A stretch of 64,000 bases of DNA, taken from Procambarus clarkii (Eukaryota; Arthropoda; Malacostraca; Decapoda; Cambaridae). Below the pieces are notes generated by a model. The model did not search any database. It was not told the origin of the DNA and saw only the letters and a list, made by a program, of their open reading frames with translations. The stretch spans positions 6,049,536 through 6,113,535 of the forward strand of contig NC_091233.1 of NCBI RefSeq assembly GCF_040958095.1, written 5' to 3'. Positions within the stretch are counted from its first letter, which is position 1. Each line of letters begins with the position of its first letter. The position numbers and the translations under genes are program-made. Positions 36,719-46,163 of the stretch are shown here, piece by piece.

Positions 36719-36921
36719 TGTCATGTTCACAGAAAATGGTACCATCCGTTTTCTATGTGTGGCGGAGCAGACGCCAGAGATGGTAAAAAGAGCGTATAGG
36801 ACGCCCTCCAAGCTTGGTAGCTACTAGTCATGTATCAGTTTAACTATTAAAGTCAGTAACCAAGCGATGGCTTTATATCAACCCTACAACCAAGACTTCC
36901 TCAGTACACACAAACACCACA
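36719..36921 (+). repeat. 3' LTR of the gypsy fossil
   Basis: It starts TGTCATGTTCACAG directly after a purine tract and ends CACCACA. It differs from the left copy at about 5 percent of positions by eye. Confidence 0.88.
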
Positions 36922-37345
36922 GAAGGGTACAGCAACGCAGTGATAGCGTATCATAATGAATTCTTATAACGTTAAATAAAATTTTATTTTTTAAAAGAAC
37001 GAGTTTGTGGCAAGACAGTGGCACCAGCGGGCTGAGAAGGGAAGAATTTGGACCACTATGTGGAGAGGAGCTCTGTCCTACATTGACGTCAACAAATATG
37101 GCGGACATAGCTGCATAAATCACCTAGTTGTGCTTTGGGATGCTTACTTGGAGGTGAGTGCCTCTCAAAGTCAGCCATACACGGTGTACAGTATTCTTTA
37201 TGTAAGAATTAGCTTTGGATTTAGGTTAAATACGAAAAAGTAGCTCGAGAGTCTCAGCTTGGTACTAGTTTTTTTCACACCTGTGTGTTACATTACACCG
37301 CCACCGACTAGCCCAACCCCCTGTCCTCTCCATAACACGCTAATG
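36922..37345. other. Unique sequence, no gene seen
   Basis: Single-copy sequence between the gypsy fossil and a (CA)n tract. No recognisable coding or RNA feature is present. Confidence 0.5.
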
Positions 37346-37346
37346 T

Positions 37347-37348
<2 letters not shown>

Positions 37349-37432
<84 letters not shown>
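37349..37432. repeat. (CA)n tract before LINE E
   Basis: A perfect CA repeat of about 84 bases ending at ACCTGTAATAC, where LINE E begins. Confidence 0.96.
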
Positions 37433-37434
<2 letters not shown>

Positions 37435-40078
37435 GTAATACAATGTAATGGTATTACAAATATGGCAAATGAACTTGGAGAATGGGTACTAAAGGAAAAC
37501 CCAAACATAATAGCTCTCACAGAAACAAAGCTGACGAAAACAATAACAAATGCAGTGTTCCCACAGGACTATTATGTTATGAGGAAAGAGAGAGAAGGAA
37601 GAGGTGGGGGTGGTGTAGCTCTGCTGGTAAGAAAAGGCTGGGATTTTGAGGAGTTGGTTGTTCAGGGATGTGAAGGTTTCAGTGACTACATAATAGGAAC
37701 AATAACAACTGGAGGGCAAAAAATTATAGTCGTAGTCATATATAATCCACCACCAAATGACAGAAGACCCAGGAATGGATCTGGACAACTAATCATGGGA
37801 GACTTCAACCATGGGAAGATAGATTGAGAGAACAGAGACCCGCATGGAGGACCAGAAACATGGAGAGCTAAGCTGCTGGACGTGGCAACAAGAAACTTTC
37901 AAAGCCAGCACATCAAGGATCCGATAAGAATGAGAGGAGAGGATGAACCAGCAATGCTTGATCTGATATTTACCCTAAATGAGTGAGATATAAGGGAAGT
38001 CAAGATGGAAGCACCTTTGGGAATGAGTGATCACAGTGTATTGAACTTTGAGTACCTGGTAGAGCTCGGAATTATCTCCCCCCAAAAAGAACTAGGAATC
38101 AATAGGGCATGTATGGAAGCAAAGAAACTGAACAAAAGGGCATGGAGGAACTTCCCGAATAACAGAACACCAGAAAGCAGAGAGAGATACCAGAGAACCA
38201 GGAATGAGTATGTCAGGGTGAGAAGAGAAGCAGAGAAAAGTTATGAAAATGATATAGCAAACAAAGCCAAGACCGAACCAAAGCTACTCCACAGTCAGAA
38301 CAGAAGGAAAACAACAGTGAAAGAACAGGTAGTGAAACTTAGAACAGGCGAGGACAGGTATACAGAGAATGACAAAGAGGTGTGTGATGAACTCAACAAG
38401 AGGTTCCAAGAGGTCTTCACAACAGAACAAGGTGAGGTCACTGTGCTAGGAGAAAGGGACGTAAACCAGGCGGCCTTGGAAGACTTTGAAATTACGAGAG
38501 AGGAGGTCAAGAGACACCTGCTGGATCTGGAAGTTAGAAAGGCTGTTGGTCCAGACGGGATCTCGCCATGGGTACTGAAAGAGTGTGCAGAGGCACTTTG
38601 CTTGCCACTCTCCATAGTGTATAGTAGGTCACTGGAGACGGGAGACCTACCAGAAATATGGAAGACGGCGAATGTGGTCCCAATATACAAAAAGGGCAAC
38701 AGGGAAGAGGCACTGAACTACAGGCCAGTATCCTTGACTTGTATACCATGCAAGGTGATGGAGAAGATCGTGAGAAAAAAACCTGGTAGCACATCTGGAG
38801 AGAAGGGACTTCGTGACAAATCGCCAACATGGGATCAGGGAGGGTAAATCTTGCCTGACTGGCTTAATAGAATTCTATGACCAGGTGACACAGATTAAGC
38901 AAGAAAGAGAGGGCTGGGCGGACTGCATTTTCTTGGATTGTCGGAAAGCCTTTGACACAGTACCGTATAAGAGGCTGGTACATAAGCTGGAGAGACAGGC
39001 AGGTGTAGCTGGTAAGGTGCTCCAGTGGATAAGGGAGTACCTAAGCAATAGGAAGCAGAGAGTTTCGGTGAGGGGTGAGACCTCTGATTAGCGTGAAGTC
39101 ACCATTAGAGTCCCACAGGGCTCTGTACTCGGTCCTATCTTGTTTCTGATATATGTAAATGATCTCCCGGAGGGTATAGATTCATTTCTCTCAATGTTTG
39201 CGGATGATGCCAAAATTATGAGAAGGATTAAGACAGAAGAGGACTGTTTGAGGCTTCAAGAAGACCTAGACAAACTGAAGGAATGGTCGAACAAGTGGTT
39301 GTTAGAGTCCAACCCAACCAAATGTAATGTAATGAAGATAGGTGTAGGGAGCAGGAGGCCAATTACAAGGTATCATCTGGGAGAGGAAATCCTTCAAGAG
39401 TCAGAGAAAGAAAAAGACTTGGGAGTTGATATCACGCCAGGCCTGTCTCCTGCAGCACATATCAAGAGGATAACATCAGCGGCATATGCCAGGCTGGCCA
39501 ACATACGAACGGCATTCAGAAATTTGTGTAAAGAATCATTCAGAACTTTGTATACCACATATGTCAGGCCAATTCTGGAGTATGCAGCCCCAGCATGGTG
39601 TCCATATCTAGTCAAGGATAAGACTAAACTGGAAAAGGTTCAAAGATTTGCCACCAGACTAGTACCTGAGCTCAGAGGTATGAGCTACGAGGAGAGACTG
39701 CGGGAATTGAACCTCACTTCGCTGGAAGACAGAAGAGTTAGGGAGGACATGATCACCACATTCAAAATTCTGAAGGAAATTGATAGGGTAGATAAAGACA
39801 GGCTATTTAACACAAGGGGAACACGCACAAGGGGACACAGGTGGAAACTGAGTGCCCAAATGAGGCACAGAGATGTTAGAAAGAACTTTTTTAGTGTCAG
39901 AGTGGTTGACAAATGGAATGCATTAGGAAGTGATGTGGTGGAGACTCCATACACAGTTTCAAGGGTAGATATGATAGAGCCCAATAGGCTCAGGAATCTG
40001 TAGACCTGTTGATTGACGGTTGAGAGGCGGGACCAAAGAGCCAGAGCTCAACTCCCGCAAACACAACTAGGTGAGTAC
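37433..40078 (+). mobile_element. LINE E, CR1/L2-like copy from endonuclease to 3' end
   Basis: The copy begins at the start of the endonuclease (GITNMANELGEWVLKENPN reading), with ETKLTK, GDFNHGKID and GMSDHSVLNF, then the linker and RT with DCRKAFDTVPYKR and FADDAKIMRRIKTEE. Compared with A and F, it lacks a stretch after NDRRPR (the NNMATINIIERAA region), a deletion inside the endonuclease. Other breaks: stops near 37828, 37985 and 39090, and a frame change near 38780 in an A-run. From 39140 to 40003 the RT C-terminal part is open. The 3' end is TTGATTGACGGTTGAGAGG to AACTAGGTGAGTACACAC. Confidence 0.9.
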
Positions 40079-40099
40079 ACACACACACCCACACACACA

Positions 40100-40340
40100 C
40101 GCACAAACCGCCTACCGCCAACCTCACCTCTCACCTCCGTGACTGACCCTCCGTCCACAAGCCTCCTGATTGCCCTTCTTCCTCTCTCCCTCGCTCTCCC
40201 TCGCCCCCTGGCTCTCCCTCTCACTCCCTCTCCCTCTCTCCCCTCACTCCTTCTCTCTCACTCCCTTTCACTCCCTCTCCCTCCATCCCTCCACCGGTTA
40301 ACCCCACCCCTTACCGTGCCACCCCCACAATAAACACAAA
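40100..40340 (+). repeat. Pyrimidine-rich tract before LINE F
   Basis: CTCCCTCTCC-type sequence of about 200 bases, ending in CACAAACACACACACAGG at the left edge of LINE F. It may be an untranslated leader of LINE F or an independent simple repeat. Confidence 0.7.
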
Positions 40341-40361
40341 CACACACACAGGTCAAACGGG

Positions 40362-41129
40362 ATGGTAAGACAATGGAATGAAGCTGGAGGAGAGGGACTG
40401 GACGAATCACACATGGAGATGATTGCTAAGGCATGGAAGGAAGTCAGTGGGGAATTGAAGGACCTGAGGGAAACTATATTTAGGCTGCAGACAGAACTAA
40501 GTGCAGCACAAGAGGAGATAAAGAGCCTAAAACAGGCCCCTCTCAGACTCTGGCCCAGGCAACCAACCCCCAGGTACCAGGAGATGTAGCAATGGCAGGG
40601 ACCCCTACAACTGGTCCAACCTTTGCTGAAATGCTGAAGAGCCCAGATGCTTTGAGCACAGTCAGGGACGTTGTAATGAAAGCAGTAACCTCACAAGAGG
40701 CAGCTAGATGCGCAAGTCAGCTAATGGAAAGGAAAAGAGCTGTAGTAGTGATAGGTGTGAAGGAACAAGAGGGTTCCACAAGGGAGGAATGGAGGACTAA
40801 AGACAAAGCTGCAGTGGCAGTGATATTAAAGGAGATAGGAATGGAAGAGGCTGAACGAGACATAGAACAGTTTTTCCGGATTGGTCAGTACAACAGACAA
40901 AAAGAGAGTACTCAAGGTAGTATTCAAGAGCGAGGACATCAAAGAGGACATCCTAGTAAAGAAGAGCAAACTGAGATATGTAAGGAACTACAAAGAAGTA
41001 TATCTTCAGAGGGACATGACCAGGGACGAGGTAGTAAGGGCAGCAGATGAAAGGAAAAGGTGCAGGGAGAAGGAAGGGAGACAGGGAACCTCAGCCTCCA
41101 ACCCAGCAATCCCAGAAAAGAGTGGGTAA
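40362..41129 (+). pseudogene. LINE F ORF1
   Basis: Homologous along its length to LINE A ORF1: coiled-coil-like start (MEMIAKAWKEVSGELKDLRE), MERKRAVVVIGVKEQEG, DIEQFFRIGQYN and LQRDMTRDE. Frame changes lie near 40530 (QAPLRLWPR reading in place of the TGPRQTLAQG seen in A) and near 40900. The codon that is a stop in LINE A is AAA (Lys) here, and the C-terminal end (NPAIPEKSG) is a few residues longer. It would have bound element RNA. Confidence 0.83.
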
Positions 41130-41615
41130 CCCCAATCCAGCAACTCAGGAACCCCAGAGGGAACTGCAACACCCCAGCCCACCTCCCAATAGGGTCCCCC
41201 TTAACCCCCAGCACAAACCCTTCCATGCCCCTGCACAATGCCCATCATATCACCCAAATCCACCCTCTCCCCTTACCCCAAGTATCCCCTGCTTTCCCAA
41301 CCCCTGGTCTTCTTCCTGCCCCATGCAGACCCAGGCAAGACCTAGGCCCTCCATCCCCCACTCCACCTCCCCGCAAAACCCTGTCAACTACACCACAGGA
41401 GGGCGTGCCCTCTCCTCAAGCAATCCCTGCACCCTCACCCCCAGGACTTCTTCCTGACCCAAGCAGGTCTGAGCCTAAGCCCTCCATCCCCCACTACACC
41501 TCCCCCTGAACCCCAGGCAACTACCTTACAAGAGGATAAGCCTACCCAAGTAGCAATGACCATGGAACAACTTCCTACACTTGTAAGGAGTGAGGGTGAA
41601 ACTTGATATAAGAAA

Positions 41616-43925
41616 GTGAGCTTCAAGGTATTGTACTCAAACACTGATGGGATTACCAATAAAGCAAGTGAACTGACAGAAAGGGTGCAAGAAGAAAACC
41701 CTGATGTAATAGGACTCATGGAAACAAAATTGTCAGGAGTCATAACAGATGCTGTGTTTCCAAAGGACTACTATACAGTAAGGAATGAGAGGGAATGGAG
41801 AGGAGATGGAGGGGTGGCCCTGCTGATAAGGAAGGACTGGAGTTTTGATGAGATGGAAATTCCGGGCTGTGACGGGTTCAGAGAATACATAACAGGAACT
41901 ATAACAATGGGTGGACCTAAGATAATAGTGGCAGTCATTTACAACCCTCCCCTAAATGACAGAAGACCCAGACAGGAGTCTGATAGGAACAACATGGCAA
42001 CCATTAATATAATAGAGAGAGCAGCTTCGGTTGCCTGCAGGAATGGCTCAAGACTCTTAATCATGGGTGATTTCAACCACGGAAAGATAGACTGGGAGAA
42101 TGGGGACCCACATGGTGGTGAAGATACATGGAGAGCTAAACTCTTGGAAGTGGCAACAAGGAACTTTCTGAGCCAGCATGTCAGGGAACCCACAAGAGTG
42201 AGAGGCAATGATAAACTAGCTAGACTCGACCTGATATTCACCCTGAATGAGTCAGAAATAAGGGAAATCAAAGTTGAAGCCCCCATAGGAATGAGTGATC
42301 ACAGTGTATTGACTTTTGAGTACTTGGTGGAGGTAGCGATAACTTATCCAAGGATGGGATCGGAGGGAAAAAGACTAAATTACCGAAGAGGAAAATATGA
42401 CGAGATGAGGAACTTCCTAAGGGGAATACCATGGGAAACAGAACTTAGAGACAAGAATGTGCAGGTCATGATGGATTTTGTCACCCAGAAGTGCCAGGAA
42501 GCTGTAGACAGGTTAACCCAGTCCAAAAGGAGAAAAACGAAAAAAACAGTAAAACCCATGGTTCAACCAGGAATGCAAGGTAATGAAGCAACTGAGTAAA
42601 AGAACATGGAGAAACAACAGAAATAACAGAACACCGGAGAGCAGGGAGAGATACCAGAGGGCCAGAAATGAGTACCTCAGAGTGAGGAGGGAAGCAGAGA
42701 GACAGTATGAAAATGACATAGCAAATAAAGCCAAGACCCAACCAAAGCTACTCCACAGCCACATTAGGAGGAAAACAGCAGTGAAGGAACAAGTGATGAA
42801 ATTGAAAAAAGGGGAGAACAGATACACAGAGAATGACAAGGAGGTGTGTGACGAACTCAACAAGAGATTCCAGGAGGTCTTCACAATAGAACAAGAAGCC
42901 CCTGCACTAAATGAGGAGGCAAACCAAGCAACCTTGGAGGAATTTGACCTCACCAGTGATGAGGTCAAAAGGTGGCTGTTGGAGCTGAATGTGACAAAGA
43001 CTGTTGGGTCTGACAGAAACTCACTGTGGATACTTTAGAAGTAGGTGCACCTTCTTTTAGAAGGTGCAGAGGCACTAAATGTGCCACTCTCGATGGTGTA
43101 TAACAGGTCACTGAAAATAGGAGACTTACCAGAAAGTTGGAAGACAGCTATTGTAGTCCCAATATACAAAAAGGGTGACAAGCAAGAGGCGCTGAACAAC
43201 AGGCCAGTTTCCCTAACTTGTATACCATGCAAGGTGATGGAAAAGATCGTGAGAAATAGGCTCGCACGTTTAATAGAATTCTATGACCAAGTAAGAAAGA
43301 GAAGGGTGGGCAGATTGCATTTTCTTGGACTGTCAGAAAACCATTGACACAGTACCCCATAAAAGGCTGTTACAAAAGTTGGAGCAACAGGCAGGAGTAA
43401 AAGGTAAGGTGCTCCAGTGGATAAGGGAGTATCTAAGCAGCAGGAAACAGTGAGTAACTGTGTGGGGAGAGACATTAAAGTGGCGAGATGTCACGAGCGG
43501 AGTCCTACAGGGCTCTGTACTTGGACCCATCCTGTTTCTAATATATGTAAATGATCTTCCGTAGGTTATAGACTCATTCCTCTCAATATTTGCTGATGAT
43601 ACAAACATTATGAGAAGAATCAAGACAGATAAAGATAGACAGAGACTACAGGATGACATGGACAAACTGGAGGAATGGGCTTGAAAATGGCTGCTAAAGT
43701 TCAACTCAGGAAAGTGTAAAGTAATGAAATTAGGCGAAGGGAGCAGGAGGTTGAACACAAGGTACCATCTGGGAGGTGAAATCCTGCAAGAGTCAAATAG
43801 AAAGAAAGATCTAGGGGTTGATATCATACCGAACCTGTCCCCAGAGGCCCACATCAAAAGGATATCATCAGCGGCATATGCTAGAATGGCCAACATAAGA
43901 ACTGCCTTTAGAAACTTGTGTAAGA
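41616..43925 (+). pseudogene. LINE F ORF2 (AP endonuclease and partial reverse transcriptase)
   Basis: The endonuclease is complete and unbroken from 41616 to about 42500: YSNTDGITNK, METKLSG, GDFNHGKIDW and GMSDHSVLTFEYL. A frame change near 42530 in an A-run leads to the linker KQLSKRTWRNNRNNRTPESR. Then come a stop near 43038, a small insertion nearby (AGGTGCACCTTCTTTTAGA), a deletion removing the segment between VRNRLA and RLIEFYDQ, stops near 43450 and 43565, and a stop near 43683. Motif C reads FADDTNIM. The frame ends at 43925 with the SINE. Confidence 0.82.
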
Positions 43926-44048
43926 ATGGGTGAAAGAAACTCTGCCCATTTGTTTTCCGTCATCGTCGGGGATCGAACCCAGGTCCCCAGGATTACGAGT
44001 CTTCACAATAGAACGTTGAGTGCTGTCCACTCAGCCACCAGGCGCCCC
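43926..44048 (-). mobile_element. tRNA-derived SINE 4 fragment (third head type)
   Basis: Read on the minus strand it starts GGGGCGCCTGGTGGCTGAG, has a B box GGTTCGATCCC and passes into the same body start as SINEs 1-3 (GGGCAGAGTTTCTTTCACCC), where it stops against LINE F. About 30 bases between the A and B boxes look longer than in a normal head (CTCAACGTTCTATTGTGAAG), a probable insertion or a long variable arm. Only head and body start are kept. Confidence 0.82.
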
Positions 44049-44054
44049 TTGTGA

Positions 44055-44240
44055 ATGGAAGGTAATTATCGGGAGAAAACGCCAAGCCATTACAACTATA
44101 TAGCACTTGGAAAGGATCAGGATAAGGATATGGAATGGGACGAGGGGGAAAGGAATGGTGCCCAATCACTTGGACGGTCGGTAGGGGATTGAACGCCGAC
44201 CTGCATGAAGCGAGACCGTCGCTCTACCGTCCAGGCCAAC
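44055..44240 (-). mobile_element. tRNA-derived SINE 5 (fourth head, different body)
   Basis: On the minus strand it begins GGCCTGGACGGTAGAGCGAC, with a B-box-like GCGTTCAATCCCC, then CCAAGTGATTGGGCACCATT, CTTTCCAAGTGCTATATAG and GGCTTGGCGTTTTCTCCC. I recognise this as a common decapod SINE type. It is flanked by CTTGTGAATGGAAG on the left (from 44049) and CTTGTGAAGGGAAG on the right (from 44241), which looks like a target-site duplication. Confidence 0.82.
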
Positions 44241-44656
44241 CTTGTGAAGGGAAGCATAGTAAGCGCTAACAGATAGTGACAGCTGCCAGAGACTGACTCG
44301 CATATAAGTGCAGTTGACCCAGTTTATAACTCTTTAATAAATGACATCGCAAGAGTCTGCTGGCGAGTGTCTGCTGCCACTAGGAAAATCCACTTAAACA
44401 GTTAATAAGATTTTCAGTGGTATAATTAAGGGAGCTACGTGTTTGTGTGTCCTGGTTACTGAGTGAAGCGTTACTAGTAGGTCTGGAAATATTATATATT
44501 CATACACTTATGATTGTGTGGAGTTGTACCAAGCGTGGAGTGTTTATTTTTGTACTTTGTGAATAATAATAACGTATCGAGGAGCTTTTATGGTTAACTA
44601 AAGGGATTTTGTTTATTTTGAGACTCAGAGTAAATATTAGATAAGTGACTTAGAAT

Positions 44657-44735
44657 AAGTCACTGTGAACAGTGACTTGTTCACAGTAACAAAACCACTG
44701 TTCACAGTGGTTCGTTCACAGTAACAAGCCACTAT
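44657..44735. repeat. Pair of hairpins in a 36-bp dimer
   Basis: AAGTCACTG-TGAA-CAGTGACTT (44657-44678) and AACCACTG-TTCA-CAGTGGTT (44693-44712) are two strong hairpins with four-base loops. Each is followed by the same GTTCACAGTAACA, so hairpin plus spacer is a degenerate tandem dimer. Function unknown. Confidence 0.85.
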
Positions 44736-44807
44736 GTACAGTCCTGTTAAAAATATATGTTCAGAAGGAGGTTGATAGTTCAGAGTAGCTTATCAGCTAT
44801 AACGTTG

Positions 44808-44925
44808 GAACGAGATACATTTTATACAACGAGATACATTTTATACAACGAGATACATTTTATACAACGAAATACATTTTATACATCGAGATACATTTTA
44901 TACAACGAGATACATTGCGTGACAG
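44808..44925. repeat. 19-bp tandem repeat, about 6 copies
   Basis: The unit CGAGATACATTTTATACAA repeats head to tail with single-base variants. It lies upstream of the LINE X reading frames and could be part of that element's 5' region. Confidence 0.93.
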
Positions 44926-45157
44926 TACTTATGTCATGCAACTTACAGAGAACATTCACTCACGGACCATCCCAAGTTCCTCAGTAATCAAGAGACTGAT
45001 GACATCACCAGGTGTTACTGACGACACCAAACAACAGGTTGGTATGGCTCTTTACGTCGTAGAGTCACTAATTAACACATTGTGGAAGTGGGACGAGGAC
45101 AACAATAGGACCACCAGTCTCATGGAGGAACAACACCCAGACGATGGCTGCTGCTGA
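44915..45157 (+). pseudogene. LINE X ORF1, C-terminal part (tentative)
   Basis: An open frame of about 80 codons ends RTTSLMEEQHPDDGCC with TGA at 45155-45157. It overlaps the ORF2 start at ATG 45144 by 14 bases in another frame, an arrangement typical of two-ORF non-LTR elements. No zinc knuckle is seen and no homolog is recognised, so the ORF1 assignment rests on position alone. The first codons lie within the last unit of the 19-bp repeat, so the true start is unclear. Confidence 0.4.
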
Positions 45158-45382
45158 CACAAGGAGCATTAGGTTTCTCAGCTGGAATATTTGGAGTATC
45201 AACAAAACACTGAATGATCTAATTACACATGTTACCAGTAACAACATAGATATAATTGCTATACAGGAGCCCTACACGTCCAACATGATAAACAAAACCC
45301 CACCAAAGATCAGAGGGTATGCATCCTATACTAACAGTAACGCCACAGGCCTATTAACATACATCGGAAGTGATATACCGCA
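45144..45382 (+). pseudogene. LINE X ORF2, endonuclease first part
   Basis: ATG 45144 opens RSIRFLSWNIWSINKTLNDL with DIIAIQEPYTSN, the first two motifs of an AP-type endonuclease (catalytic Asn in WNI, Glu in QEP). The QEP form points to R1/Jockey/I-like clades and not to CR1. The coding sequence is cut at 45382 by the LTR element at 45383-51391 and resumes after the duplicated CCGCA at 51397. Confidence 0.82.
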
Positions 45383-46163
45383 TGTTACCTATCGTTCGTT
45401 ACGGCTCGTGACCCTACAGCAGCCAAGCTTTAATTACGTCTAGGGATACCACTGCTGCTCTCTAAAGCGCGTCACCAGTATAACCCCTTGATAAGTAATG
45501 AGCACATAAATAAAACTCTTCCTTTAGGACTGAAGAATAGATACAAAATATTATATAGATATATATTCAAGATAGTATAATATAAAAACACAGATGGTTA
45601 AGTTAACTTATACAACAAACAAGGTATTGTCATTCTCCTAATATAGTAAAATAAAATATGGCACAACAAGAAATAACAGACTTATCTCCCACATGTTACT
45701 CCTCCTGGTTCCCCGAAGCTACTGAACTCTCGCTCTGGCGCTACCCACATTCTCACCTCCCGTCTGCCTCATCCCAGGATGAGGGATGGAAACTAAGGAC
45801 TTTTTAATATTTTAAACTAATTGAACAACCACTTGTTCTCAAAACACACAAGAATGCAATTTACAGATAATAGTTACTTACAAAATATATAAGTACAATG
45901 CCACCTGTTTAATTACAGAAAATAAACAATTACCTAACTAAATAAAAGTGACATCTGGAACTTCCAAACTGAACAGGTCCAGCTTTCCGTATTGAACAGG
46001 TACTAGACGTGTGCAACGCAACCCCGCTCCTGTCTCCACTAACGCTGCCACACCATACGACAATTTACAAAACACAATGTGTGTACATATACAGGCAATG
46101 ATATAATGGAAACAAAAATGCTATTTCAAATTTATATACGTATTCTGCTAGGAGTACGTAACA
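45383..46163 (-). repeat. 3' LTR of the young gypsy-like element
   Basis: Collinear with 50611-51391 with one visible difference (GATAG versus GACAG). On the minus strand it follows the polypurine tract. Confidence 0.95.

Larger units (their letters stand above)
31431..36921 (+). mobile_element. Ty3/gypsy LTR retrotransposon fossil (Mag-like), about 5.5 kb
   Basis: A fossil LTR element with short terminal repeats (about 205 bp), a leader of about 600 bp containing 17-bp direct repeats (GCTATGTGCTAACC near 31740-31850), then gag from about 32.25 kb, a cysteine knuckle region near 33.0 kb, an aspartic protease (IDTGSN) near 33.35 kb, reverse transcriptase and RNase H at about 33.85-35.0 kb, and an integrase at about 35.3-36.2 kb. 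A purine tract, AAAAGGAGGGA, precedes the right repeat. Family by motif style is Ty3/gypsy, Mag-like; the clade is a guess. The two LTRs differ at roughly ten of 200 positions, so it is not recent. It carries about two breaks. Flanks GAAGA and GAAGG could be a decayed 5-bp target duplication. Confidence 0.9.
40352..43925 (+). mobile_element. LINE F, nearly full-length relative of LINE A, 3' end lost
   Basis: It shares the left edge of LINE A (GGTCAAACGGGATGGTAAG after CA repeats) and carries ORF1 and ORF2 in the same order. The RT C-terminal part stops at AFRNLCK (43925), where a minus-strand SINE follows, so the last part and the CA tail are missing. It is useful as a partner to LINE A: wherever one is broken the other is often intact at that base, which shows that the two decayed independently. 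About eight breaks are seen. Confidence 0.9.
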
